From Volutella citrinella (Eukaryota > Ascomycota > Sordariomycetes > Hypocreales > Nectriaceae), in NCBI GenBank assembly GCA_034401135.1, contig JAWZSP010000004.1:2170001-2234000 (forward strand): a stretch of 64,000 nucleotides of DNA, given 5' to 3'. The notes under the pieces were generated by a model that worked only from the letters and a program-made list of their open reading frames with translations, did no database searches and had not been told where the DNA came from. Position 1 is the first letter of the stretch; each line of letters starts with the position of its first letter. Below, one piece after another: positions 12,043 to 24,300 of this stretch. The translations under genes were made by a program, and so were the position numbers.

Positions 12043-12052
12043 TACTCCGTAC
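12043..12052. repeat. Intergenic TACTCCGTAC motif copy
   Basis: One of five occurrences of the ACTCCGTA/TACGGAGT core noticed in noncoding parts of the window (also 18654-18663, 43786-43793, 43911-43919 and 44835-44842). Function unknown. Confidence 0.5.
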
Positions 12053-13537
12053 TTGACATGGAATCGCGACCCCAGGCGCATACAACGCGCCACCGCCAGA
12101 GTCTGTGCCTTGCTTGCTGGTCTCCGTGGCTGGTGATTTCTTGTTGGTCAATGGCTGATACTTGAGTGGGCAGCAACATGATTGGACATAGAATTCGCTG
12201 GAGACCGCCTCGTTCTCCTGCACAGCTGATGCGCGTTGCCCGTTGCAGTGCTAGAGGCGCGAGACATGATCCGATATGCGCGTCAGCTACCGCAGTAGTG
12301 AGCTTGAGCTTCCTGTCCCTTCAGGTACCAGTACGGGGCGATGGGAAAGGTGAGTGGAGACTTCGATGGAAGATCGAGGTGTTGAGAGGGCAGACAATTT
12401 AATCGATACACTGGGACCTGACCGTCCAGTTAGCTGTCGCAGACCGCCGCAACTGTAGGGGGGCAAGCGTTTATAACAGTGGCACTCACCTCGCTGACTG
12501 CATCAACTGGCTCGTCAATCCCAGCCAAAGGGAACGGTGTATTCTAGGAACGGCTCTGAACGTCCCGCCCAAGGCCGTCACGCTCTGATAATCACTCATG
12601 TGCATTCATACGGCCTGTCTGGATGGTCTTCCTGGGGTCCCTTGTTGCTGCATAGTCCCCTACGTTGTAGGCAATCGTTTACGTATGAAGGCTCCAAGAT
12701 ATGGAGCTGCTGAACGACCTCTAGGCGCCAAAACGGCTGTCCAGATTTTTCTGTCGGGGTGACAGGCCAATTGATCCAGGGCGGGTGGCGCCCCACCCAT
12801 CGGCTCCTTCCCCACCCAATGTTGCCCCACGATCAGGTTTCATTGGCGCAGTAGGCCTGGCTGCTAACAAAATTTCCGCCCTGACGACATGCCTCGTGCC
12901 TTCCATGTATCCACACGGAGATGTCCCTGGACACCACGGCGACCTCGACCTCCCCCCTCCTTCACCGGCATGGTTCAAGGGTCCAGTGTTTCGACCATCA
13001 GTTGGGCGCCCTCCTCTTGATTGCATCTCCGAGTTCAGCACAGTGTCATTGGCTTCCATACCCGCTGGTGTGCCAGCACGTACCAGCCCGCACGCGCTGC
13101 TGGCTGGCCCAGTGCCTCGACGAGGCGTCAGCGTGAGCTACCGATTCCTGCACGCCTCCAACACGTCCGGCGCCTCGCCGCCGCTCATCAACAATGAAGC
13201 GCCTCAGGAGATCGAAAGCATGACCCATAGCTGCTCGAGCCAGTTTGCTCGCGTTCGCGTTCGCCGAACAAGAAGCAGAACCGCCAGTGCGAAATTGCAC
13301 AGAGATGACGTTCATGCTTGATTTTGAGCGTCTGGAGTCATCGGCCGCTCATGGGTCGTCACGGCTTCACCGTCGCCCATCTCACTCAGTGCCTGTCTGG
13401 TTGAGTGGACGGTCCGTCGTTTCTTCACATGGTCTTGAGTGACTCAGTGGATTGCCTGCGTCCCCAGTTTATTTTTCGGATTTACAACCAACACCAAAAC
13501 TTGACCATCGTGACAACTATCGATTTCGTTCGCCGAT

Positions 13538-13574
13538 AAAAAAAAAAATTAAAAAAAAAAAAACTAAAAAAAAA
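13538..13574 (+). repeat. A-rich low-complexity run
   Basis: 37 bases that are nearly all A, broken by TT and CT. No ORF, target-site duplication or retroelement domain is visible upstream to make it a poly-A tail of an insertion. Confidence 0.8.
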
Positions 13575-16215
13575 CTGGCACACATCCCGCAGCGAGATCT
13601 GTGACAGTTTTGTTTATTCAAAAGGAATCACCTTTGTTGTGGGGAGAGTTGTCCGCCAATAATGCTCAGATACTCAGATCCCGCTGGGGCTGTACACATT
13701 GCCTTCAGCCTCTCGCATTCATTCCTTGACCCCCTCCTAGGCGGAAAAAGAAAGAAAAGAGGAGGGAGGGGGGGAGGGAACACCAGCTGCCGGCTTGCGG
13801 CCCTTGCTAGCTCGAGTCGCGGAGACAGAGAAGGCCGATGCAGCGACGCTCTGGATTAATTGGCTGTCCCGAACCTATCTTGAGTCGAGTGGTTGGACAC
13901 ACGGGTTGAGCTTCAACACAAGATATGGCTTACATGCGACAAAGGTTGACTGTTGCTCCGCTCTCCGCTCTGCGACGCTCGCTTGTTGACCAGCACCCTG
14001 GCTCTTGTGTGATCTTCCTGCCGAGCCGAAGCGCAATCTCTGAGCCGAATTCGCAACCCTGGCACGCAGCTTTGCGGCGTAGCAGCAAAATTTCACATCT
14101 TGGTGCCGGGAGCGCGCGCGTTGCGCCTGCTCATATCAGACCGGGCTGGCCTCGGAGGCCTTGGCCATTGCTGAAGCGTTCGTCGACTGATGAGGCATAG
14201 GACGTGCCACCGATCGAGCCGGTGTGTCCGTGTGCTGAATTCTGACCTGACTTTGTGGTGTGTGATGGGGGGAAACGTACCAGTAATAACAGGATCGTGG
14301 CCTTGTCTCAAGTTGGCAAAAAGCCAACCCACACAAACGACGTGTTTAGACTTTTGCAAACCTCCACACACCATCACGGCCAGCCTAGGCATCTCCCTTT
14401 GGGCCTGTTCATTCACACATTGCAACAGCGCCTGCAACGCACCACCGGCTCCTCCAGGCTCACTGAGGAGCTGGTATTATACGACAGCCGAGTACGCTGT
14501 AGCGTTAGCACCAGTCCCACTGGGCTTCGGGCACAAGCCAGCGATGGAAGGGTACAGCTAGTGTCATCGATACCCTCTGATACGTACACGGCACTGGGGC
14601 ATCGGTCTAGTATGGCTATGGTCTTTTGGCTACCTTGTCGCCCGCCCCCCTTCTAACTGCACCCCATAGGCCACTAGACTCTCACTCACACGCCCCAACA
14701 TCCCTTGGGTCCTTGATCGGGCTTTTTTTTCATTTTTTTATTTGTTTCTTCTGGCTTACCACGTCTCTGGCCCAGGATGGATGAGACGAGGCGGATGTGG
14801 AGGCCGCAGATCCTCTGACAATCTCATAGCCGTCCGTCATGTTGTGTGTGTGTTGGCCAAGGGCAGGCGGCATTCGGGGATATGTCAACATCGAATCGGT
14901 CTCATCAGTAACAGCAGGCAAGCTTGCAAGCCACCCAAAACAGCTCAACCATGGGTGCTAGCCTTGGCCCGGGATCTCTCGAAACCTCGTCAGTCGTCAC
15001 CGGTGCCTCGGTCGTTGGCTAGAGGGCTAGAGTCTCAACGGCGCGACTGGGTCGAATCCTGATCCGATTCCGCCTCGCCTCACTCGACCCTGTCCCACGC
15101 CCGGGTCTCTCTCATCTTTAGATTCCCCTGGTGTCGATGACAGACCCCGGCCTGCCGATGCAGACCACGTCTGCGTTTCTGCTGCCCCATTTCCCATATA
15201 ATCCTTCCACTTCCATCTGCGTGCCTGGCAATTCCCGTTGTTGCGTCCATTGTTGTCCTCGTCGTCGCAACCCCAACCTCTGTTGTGCGCCCCCCACTTC
15301 TTGACGTCCCCTTCATTGTAACGGCACCTACCCAGCACTAAAAACAACGTCTCAACCAAACTAGAGCCCTTGCCGCCCAAGACGGCTGCGTCGGGCGCTC
15401 TACTGGGCTAGTGAGTTTTGTTCGACGGGCTTCGATCGGTCGTCGAAAGCCCCGGCGCGGATTCTTGGTCAAAGCAGATCGCAGTAGGCTCGTGCTTCTC
15501 ATGCCCGAGACTCGCTGCATGGGGCGCCGTCCAGGATACTCCCAGTACACCGCGAGACGACCGTTTTGACAACTCACTCGGAAATACCCACTCGCCCTAC
15601 CGTGTTCTTTGCTATGTACAGCTTGGCCTGAGCTCCCCCAAAAGCCCCAGACACTCGCCATCCCCGTTGATGTCCAGGCATGAATGGCGCTAAGCCTCTA
15701 GCTCCACCGGCCTTGTCATTGAGAGTTGTCTCGATATCTAGACCCTGTTGCCCAGAACCCGGCTGATCCATCAGCTTCCCTGCCCGACCTTTACAGGTAC
15801 TGATTGGGTTTGCTGCGAATAATAGGCCAGAGTCTCCCTGCTTCCCGAGGCTTGACTGCTACCGTTCAACTCTACTGCCATTCTCCTAGTCATCCATCCC
15901 TTACCTTTCTTGGTCGATCACGGAGCATCGCGTCTCCGGCCCTTTTTGGTGTACTTGGTCAACAACCCCGCGGTGACCCCTCCGGTATCACTTCCCGTTG
16001 AGCGCCCCTCCTCGCCCTGCGCCTTGAGAGGAATATCCGCCTGGCTGATCAGCCACACCTTTTCTTCCTCTCGCATCTCTCCCTCCACCTAAACCTACTC
16101 TGCGCACCTCGGCCCCTCGAGGCTCTCCAAACTGGCTGCTGTACACTCGGCTTCGTTGCCGGCCACCCATCGGCTGGGCTCAGCGGCAGAGTCGTGCGGC
16201 AACGACCTCCGGGGC

Positions 16216-17460
16216 ATGGACGACCCGAATCGACTTCGGAGGCAGAATGAACCGCCGGTTCATCAACCTTCTAACCAGAGATACGCCTTGCACGACCCTT
16301 CACAGCAGCGCCGCTCCCTCGCCGGGGGCTCCAACGAGAGATATCGCCCGGCGCCGCTCAGCACATCTCCCACACCGTCTCGAGGGATGGGAGGTGCAGG
16401 CAACTACGGCAACTATTACCAAGAATCTGCGGGCTCCTTCTCAGCAGCAAACATGCCGGCGACTGCCTTGGCCTACGGGTCCGAGTACGCGGCCGATTCC
16501 CGTCAGCAAACGCAAGGGTTTGGCGGGTACGGCGCCGCAGCTACCATGATGTATAACGTGCCCCAAGCGAGCGCGCAGCCACCCGTTTACGACGCGCAAC
16601 AATTTGGATCCAGACAACCTGCGGCCATGCAGATGATGACGCCTGATGTGGCCTCGACATACTTCGGGTCAGAGGCAGGCAGCGCCGGAGGCCCGAGCCT
16701 GCAGCAGTCCGCCCAGGGATCGAGCGGTTCGGCCAACGTCTACCAGCAGCAGAACACTCCGATGAGCTACGCGGGGAACATTTCAAGCGTGAGCGCGATG
16801 CCGCAGACGACAGCAAGCGCCGATGTGTCCATGGCTGACGACCACGACTACAACGATGGAGCGTTGGAGGAGAAGTGGGTCAACTATCAGCGGCAACTTG
16901 GTACTATCTTCCAAGAGATCGTCAATGGCTCTCTGGAGAGCGCATCAGAGACACTGCTGAGTGTCTCTAGCTGGCTCCTGTCTCAAGTGGCTGATCTCGG
17001 TAAGAGAAACCAGCTCCATCTGGCTTGTATCCCACAAGCCATTGAAACGACGAGTCACTAACAAAGGGGGTCCAGGCCTGAACCTCGACGACACCAACCT
17101 GCACGCGGACCGACTCAAGCTCTGGGACGACTTCAACCATGCCTGGCTTGCACTGGGCCATCGCCAAATCGAGATGATGTTGACCTCCACACAGCCCACT
17201 CGCTCGCAAAGCCTCATGTCAAAGTCTATGATCAAGAAGATGGGCAACGAGCTAGTCCGACTTTGCGACGGCATTGAGCGCCATGGCTTGATCGACTATC
17301 AATACGGGGTGTGGGAGGAGCAAATCACAACCGGTATGGTCTAATGGAGCGAAGAGGGAAGTACAGACACAGCTAACATAAGAGTTTCGCAGTCCTCGAA
17401 GATTGTCTAGATCTCTACGAAGCTCCCGACGAGGCCAGCGGAAGCAGCGGGTCCCACTGA
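16216..17460 (+). CDS. Conserved-looking Q/S/G-rich protein of unknown function
   Basis: Three exons: 16216-16999, 17076-17333 and 17393-17460; 369 aa. Splice evidence is good: GTAAGA to CAG with a CACTAAC branch, then GTATGG to CAG with a GCTAAC branch, both preserving frame. Residues 1-~215 are disordered and rich in Gln, Ser, Gly, Ala and Tyr. Residues ~220-355 look folded and helical, with regularly spaced Trp and Leu (KWVNYQRQLGTIFQEI; SSWLLSQVADLGLNLDD; RLKLWDDFNHAWLALGHRQI; YGVWEEQITTVLEDCLDLYE). I do not recognise the family. The start at 16216 (MDDPNRLRRQNEPP) is preferred over the in-frame ATG at 16156. Its isolation in ~16 kb of noncoding DNA, with a long pyrimidine-rich leader, resembles that of fungal developmental regulators; that is inference only. 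Confidence 0.83.
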
Positions 17461-18000
17461 CGCGGTGAACACCGTCCCAGTCAGCCCAATAATCCCTTTT
17501 GATGCTTAGGGACCGCGGAAGACGAGACTTCTACTAAACAATAACGAATTTTTAATGCTTGTTACAATACGCGCACGAGGCAGACGACGGCGACGCGGGG
17601 GGGTTGACCGGGACCAAGACCACAGCCACAAGCTGGGTTGGCTCCGCAACAACCCCCCACGGTCAACCTTGCTGTATTGATGCGATGCGACATGTTCCTT
17701 CCCTTGTCACGCTTAGCGGCCGGACCGGATTGGCGGTTGGGATGGAGTTGGAAGAGGTTATTGGCTGCTACTGGTTTACGATTGATTGATTGGTTTTTTT
17801 TTCCCGTCGACAGGTTTCTTTTTCTTGTTTCTTTTACTGTCTTCTGCCCTTTCGCCGGAATTCCTACGGGTCTATTGGAAAAGAAAGAAACGGAGCTAGG
17901 GATGATGTCACGTACGGCAACCATGTACGGTATGGGTTCATGATTCTCTTGATTTGCTTCAACTGGGTCCTTTCGGCGCTCGGTCAGGGACATGATTAGG

Positions 18001-18120
18001 CACACACACACACACTCACACTCACACACGCGCGCCCAAACTCACATACATGGCGCTTGCGAATTTCACACACATACGCATACATATACACAACACCACA
18101 ACACAACAACAATCACGATG
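18001..18120 (+). repeat. CA-rich microsatellite
   Basis: A nearly pure CA tract at 18001-18030 passes into irregular CA/TA-rich sequence to about 18,120. Confidence 0.85.
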
Positions 18121-18312
18121 TCAAGAACAGGGAAAGATCAGACAATCTGGGGGGGTGGGGGTTACAAAGGAAACGGAATCGGGCATTGGGTTGGGTAGAG
18201 AATGGGGGGCTGGGGTTCGGGGTGGGAAACGAACAGCTGTGGCAGCAAAGGCGCGGATCATGGTTTAGAGACAAGGCGTTAACTTGCGCCGCACCCCTAC
18301 TGCGGCTGAGAA

Positions 18313-18327
18313 GGGGGGGGGGGGGGG
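18313..18327 (+). repeat. Homopolymer of 15 G
   Basis: Fifteen consecutive G on the plus strand, followed by CGCGGC. Length may vary or be affected by sequencing error. Confidence 0.85.
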
Positions 18328-21300
18328 CGCGGCTTTCTTTTCCTTTTTCTTCTTTCTTCTTTTTTCGCTTTGTTGACGTTTAGACTTGCTTGTTGTATAC
18401 TATCTAAAAAAGGGGCCGAGACAAGGAGACGAAGAAGACGAGAAGAGAGAGGGGAGAAGAGAAAAGCGGCTCCCACGAGCTGGTCTTTGAGTGGGAGGAG
18501 GAGGGGGAGGGGGCATTTGACGAGACTTGGCAAGGCATGGTACCTATCTGGGGCGTTTTGTTTTGTCTGCCGACTTGCTAGTCGTAGGCAGTTGGGTGTG
18601 GGAACCCAAAGGAGCAATTGTCATGGCATTGGCTAAGATAGTTTGCGCGCCGTGTACGGAGTAGTTACTTAGGATCGATGTATCACCAGTCAAACTTGCA
18701 GTAGCCTCTTTCTGGTGCGCCCCTTCCACGCCGGTCTGACACTCTCATTGCAAGGTAAGGCGTGCATATGGCGACTTCACCTGCGGGCTTTGCCTGATAT
18801 GTTGAGTTGTAGTTCATGGACGTCGTGCAGCATCTAGCCAACCCCGTTAGCTGTCTACATACACCCAAGGGCCTCGATATCGTATTAGTCCAAGTAGCCT
18901 CGAGGCAGGTAGGCTCATCAGGCCCAATGTACCTCGACAATGACTTCATGCCCAATTCGCCCCCTCATCCCTAGGCGCTGGGCTCTGGGGGTAGGGTGGG
19001 AGGGGCGATCATGGGCGACGTCGCCTTGCCATGATGCGAAGGGACAGCACATCGTCGAGTTCGGCACAGGGCTTGGAACCTGGAACCCGGGCCATTGGGG
19101 CCAAGCGCTCGCTTCACTACTAGTACATAGTAGGTGACTGAATGACTCCAGAGGGAGGCTTGGGGCGCTGGAAGTGCGGTGCAGGGGACAGGGGGGCCAG
19201 GGCGGAGGGCTTCTCGGCCGGGCCAGGCCATACGATGCGTCGACTTGGGCGGCGGCGCCTTTGTTGCTTTGTGAACGCCGCGCGCCGACATGGTCGATGG
19301 GGGGGCCGTTCCAAGCAACCCTGGACCCTGTTGCGCGGGCTGGCGTTGGCGCTGCGCTGTATAGTACTTACTATGTCGAGGGAGGAGGGGGGGGGTTTGT
19401 GTGTTGGTTGCTTTTTGCCCATCTCTGCCAGATGCCGAAATCTTGACCGCAACAGCGGAACCGAGTCGTGAAGGATCGGAATCGAGCGCATGGGGCAGGA
19501 TCAAGGCGAAACAAGCAAACAAGCAAGTATGTAAGCTAGAGACGGCACAGGCATGCACAACAGCGCATTGCTGCGATGCTGGCGCGGGCTGTATGCGCGT
19601 GCATTGGCATCCATGCCTAGGAGACGATGAGGACAACACCCGCTCCTTACTGCCTGCAGCGCTCTACTAACTCCTAGGAGTAAAGACAGATATCTACTAA
19701 TCCTGCCCAGGCAGGCAGCCATGCCGCATGTTGTGCAGTATTAGGTAGAGTGTCCAGGAAATGGGATGCCGTCCCACCCCGAAGGTGGAGTGGTAGACAT
19801 CCTACTAGTATGTCGTAGTAAACTGGGCCCAACGCGATGCTGCTTGTTGTCGGCCTGTCCCTACTTGCTTTTTGCTCGGCCCGCGAAATGGCGAACGGAC
19901 AGGCGGCAGAAGGAACCTGAATGGACGCTCTCGGAATTCTCGACCGAGGAAGCGCGCGCACAATTGCTGTGCGCCTTTGACAGGACAAGGGATACTCGAC
20001 TTGCGAAAACGCGCGCCCCCAGTTCCAGCTTGCGATGCGGAGAAGAGCTGCTGCTGTTGCGCCGGCGCCAGTGCCCAGTGCCAGTGCAGTGCCGGCAGGG
20101 TCGCTGCAGTGCCGCGGATTCTGCAGCAACTCTCCCTACTAGTTCGTCCGTCTCAGATGTTTGGCATGACAAGCGTCCTCTGTCTCACGCGGTGGCTCCA
20201 GGCTGGTTCCATTGGCGGCTACGCGCCGTGGTGGACAGTCATAGGGGAGGGCAGTGCATGGCGGATGGAGCTCGGAGACGCCCGGGAGGCTGCCCAGTGT
20301 CTACGGGTGTCTGTTGCTTGGCCGTCCGCACGCCCGACCACGGCAGCAAGCCGCGGAACAGGCCGGCAAGGGAGAGGGGAAAGGAGGGGCCCAAAGGAGA
20401 GGCCTGGAAAATCTCTTCGCGTACGAAAATCGAAAGGAAGAGGGCTCGTGCCGTGCAGGAGAGTCGGGGGGGGAGGGCGGAGGCGTGAGGAGGCTGGCTG
20501 GGTGACATGGAGTCATGGAGTGTGTTGTGGGGGGAAAGACCGTTGACGATAACGGAGCAGGTAGGCTCCGTACCTACGCATTGACAGGGCAGGCACGGGC
20601 AACACCATGCGCGTTCGACAGGGCCGTCGGCATCTGCAAAGGCTGCAATCTCATTGACAGTTTCCACTAATTAGCACTTGGAATTGCATGCGTAGTAATT
20701 ACTAAGTAATAGACGTCCGAGACTAGGTGAGGCTGCAACTAGGCCAGACAGACGTAGCGCAGCTGTTTATTGGTATTAGCAGTGGGCAAGAAGCAATTAC
20801 TGTTACTGGCCGAGTCATGGAGTGAGGGAACAGTGCTAGCAAGAAACATCTATTCAATAACCAACTCAGTAACTGGTAGGCAGTGGAGCCAACTGCCTTC
20901 ATCCTGCTGCTCAATGTGGCAATGCCTCCGTCAACGTTCAGACACCCGCTGCTGTCTCAAGACGGACTACACCCCCCCCAACGCCCCCCAAACCCCGACC
21001 CCCCAGTTTGTTTCTTCAATCCCTCGCAGGCTGAAACAAAGAACAACCCGGGCCCGGCGCCAAGGACCCAGAGGCGCCAGCGTTGGATGGGACTTTTCGA
21101 GTTTCTCCCTCTTGCTGCGGAACACGATGTGACATCGTCGCGGGAGGCGCATAACTTGAATTACCTGATTCGTCGTTGACCAGCCCAGCCGCCTCGAGGC
21201 CCTTTGCCGAAACCAGGGTCGGCGCCGCGGGCCTGCGCTCGGTGTGCGTCTTCCCGTCTTTGCTGATGGTGCAAGCCTGGGGGCGCGGCCGGGTTCAAGA

Positions 21301-24300
21301 CTGCCGAGTAGTAATAGGAGGCTGGCAAGCAAGTAGGTATCAACAGGGACGGCCATCGGGGGCGATTTCTACGTACTGGTACTATTGCCCTGGCCGGTCC
21401 CCAAGATGGTTCCGCCTCGGCACAGACAGAGTGGAGGGCGGACAAGGGGAAAAAAGCGTACGAAGCGCCTGGCCCGCCACTCATGTCATCAACCATGTGT
21501 CGAGCACACCCATGATACAGGACGGCCATCTCGGTCATCCTCCATCATCCGACATCCTTCGCGGCTGACACAATGACGCCCCTTGGCCGGGGCAGCCGCT
21601 GACAAGACGAATAGGTGTGTATGTAATTAATTGCTGCCTCTGACACTCGGCGCATGAGCAGGCGAGCATGGGTGACGGCAGTTTCCATTGTATTTACGAC
21701 TCCTTGCTGTTGGTCTAGCTTCAGCAATGGATCGCGGCCGCGGGGTGGGGGTTCTAGGGACGCGACACAATCAACCCAACTGTGGCCCTGGCTGCCCACC
21801 TTGAGGTCAGCGGACATCGCAAGTAACTGATGAGCAACGGATGCATCCATCTACCCACCGAGAATTCCCCTCTCTGCTATTCTTCTTCAGCCTCAGTTCT
21901 ACTAGAGGCTGGGTTATCTGATAGATGAGGCTGCGTCCGGTTAGAGACACCATCGCCGATCGGGCGCCCTCGAGCCTATTTTGGAAATTGTTGGTGTCGG
22001 GCAAGTCTCTGGTTGGCTGTTGAGAATCTCGGCAATTAGGCTCCGCGTCGATTGGCGACTCAACGCCGCCCCTCAGGTGTGTCATCCCTCACTCGGCTGC
22101 CCATCAGTGACATGGTCAGCTTCTTCGTACGGCGATTGGGATCCCCCCAGGATGCAGAACCAGGCAGGAGTTGGGCACGGAGTAGGCTCTTGCCGCTGCA
22201 GAACATGAGACTAGCCTATGATCTCAATTGGGCATGAACAAGACCGCTGGGAGGCATTGCGACCGCTGATCATTGGTTCCTAACAGTGAGTTGCAGCTTG
22301 CTTGCGCTGTGGCGGAGGGGGGGGCCGGGGGTGCTGTCGGTGAAGCCCACCGCCCCCTAGGTAAGCAGGAATCACGGTGAAGTGACCTTGGCAGCAACAA
22401 CGTTGCAGGACAGCTCCTGGCGGCGTGCGCGGATCGCTGTTGAAGACGTCTTCACAGAGTTAGCGTGCTTACCGCTGGATGCATCTGGCTTTGATGCCTG
22501 ACTTCCATTGTCCTGAATACGTAATCCAGGTAGCTGCTAGAACGGATCGAGGCTAACATAAGCCCAACGACAAACCGGCGACTATCCCTACTTTGGAGGT
22601 TTCCTAACCTTAGTACCGGTAGTTCCTGCTTGGGCCAGGGCGTAGCGTTGCACCTTCCCCCCGCCACCAATTGATTCCTGCTCAATTTGTAACTCTCTTC
22701 GATGCCCAATTGCAAACCAACAACAGCACATTTCAATCCCACAAACACGTTGAGAGCCAACCATGGACAGCAGTTACGACACCCGCTCGCCCCAGGCCAC
22801 ACACCGGGTCCCTAAAATGCCGAGACAAGCTATCTTACACACCAGGCAGACCTTTTGCGATGTGTGAAGCTTGTCCAAGATAGGCCAACCTTGCGGCGCA
22901 TGAAACGGGCTCTTCCTACCCTTGTTTGACCAGTCCTTGTGCACTCTAGCCCTTGGCCGTGGACCGATTAGTGCACTTGACAACCCACGCCCGCATACAC
23001 TAATGTTATGCTGCTGCCAATGGCACTGCCCAATTCGAACCCTTTTATTCTCATTGCCTGCATCGTCCACTTCGAGGCGGTCAATTGGACGCCATGCCCA
23101 AGGAAGGCTCCCGTATCCCCGGTTCTCAACCAGATGGCGCTCGAACTACCGATTAGCTCCCCACGAACTTTGTCCAAATGCCCCGTCCGCAAAAGAGCGG
23201 CGTCATGTCGCCAAGTAGCGAGGCAAGGGTGTTAGCCGACGACATCATTTCGGCCCAACCTTGGTTGGATGACTACGTATCAGTCACCAGATGAACCATG
23301 TCGCCCTGCCCAATTGCCAAGTCAAAACTTGCTCTTTACATCTTGCCATGGCGTGACTAGTCATGGCTGCGCATAGCCGATGCAACGCTGCGGCGCCACG
23401 ATGGGATCGTGATGGCATCGCATTTATTGAATGGGCATGGGCAAAGCAAGAGCGACGCTAACATGAGCCCAGATGTCCAAATGGCGCCAATCGCGCTGCC
23501 GAAGGGTTGTGTCGCTTCTAGTTGGATGGGATTTGCCGAGATACTTGGCCAACCTGACAACCAAGTTGCGATGTTGTCGTTCACCCACCGCGTTGGGCAT
23601 CAATGAATCCAACACCAGATGACCCTGTTGAATGTTACGGCGCCCCCGCGTTGTCTCGCACCTCAGTCCCTTGCCGAGCTGAGCTGAATTCATCTGCCTT
23701 GCTTTTTCTTCATCTTGTGTGCTTCACCTACCTCCACCTCAACCACCCACCCCCCTTTCATCGTAGCCCGGCCAGCCTGGCTGGCTCTTGATGCCGGCTA
23801 CTCCACTTTTTGGGATGTACGACTCAGAGCCTTGCATCAGCTGAAGTGCATCTCGAAGCGCATCTATTCTTTGCTTCTTTGCGGCTGATCGCGTACGTGG
23901 GAATTGTCTACAGCCTCACCGTCACTCCGTCGGGCGCTATTAAGAGCAGGGTTTCTCTCTTACTGTGCCGCACAAGGCAAACTCAAGACAGGTGGCACAA
24001 ATGACGGATCCTTGCGACTCTGGACCACAGGCGTGCGCATCCCCGCAGCAATAGCGTGCCGCTTCGCACCTGACAGCGTCCCGGCAGAGCGGATGCTGGT
24101 AACCAATGACATGGCCGACGACACAGTGGCATACGTTTCTGGCCGTGGCCGACCTACGCATTGATTCTGTTGATGCCGGGCATATATGATGTGTCCACTT
24201 GATGCATAGTTCCTGACTCCGTCGAAAGGGGAATAACCAATCTTGCTAACCTCGAATGAAAAAGGATCCGCCCATTGTACCCTGCTGGCTCACTCCGAGC

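Larger units (their letters stand above)
10004..16215. other. Gene-poor region upstream of the orphan gene (~6.2 kb)
   Basis: No ORF here shows a recognisable protein family, codon bias like the neighbouring genes, or exons that join in frame; the longest (178 codons, 12785-13321) looks like chance. An A-rich run lies at 13538-13574. From about 15,060 to 16,215 the plus strand becomes pyrimidine-rich (C/T runs), as in fungal promoters and 5' leaders, and probably serves the gene starting at 16216. I found no tRNA with both A- and B-box structure, no transposase or reverse-transcriptase domain and no clear terminal repeats. Confidence 0.6.

Noticed and set aside
12785..13321. 178-codon ORF in the gene-poor region
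   Set aside because: No family motif, no matching splice partners, composition like surrounding noncoding DNA.
13538..13574. A-rich run as the tail of a retroelement insertion
   Set aside because: No reverse-transcriptase-like ORF upstream and no target-site duplication seen.
15050..15062. GGGTCGAATCC, resembling a tRNA B-box
   Set aside because: One key base differs and no cloverleaf can be drawn from the flanks.
18971..19639. 222-codon minus-strand ORF
   Set aside because: Low-complexity translation and no recognisable domain; a neighbouring frame is equally open.
19766..20488. 240-codon ORF in the gene-poor region
   Set aside because: Arg/Cys/Ser-rich chance-like translation, overlapped by equally long ORFs in other frames, no promoter-like or splice context.
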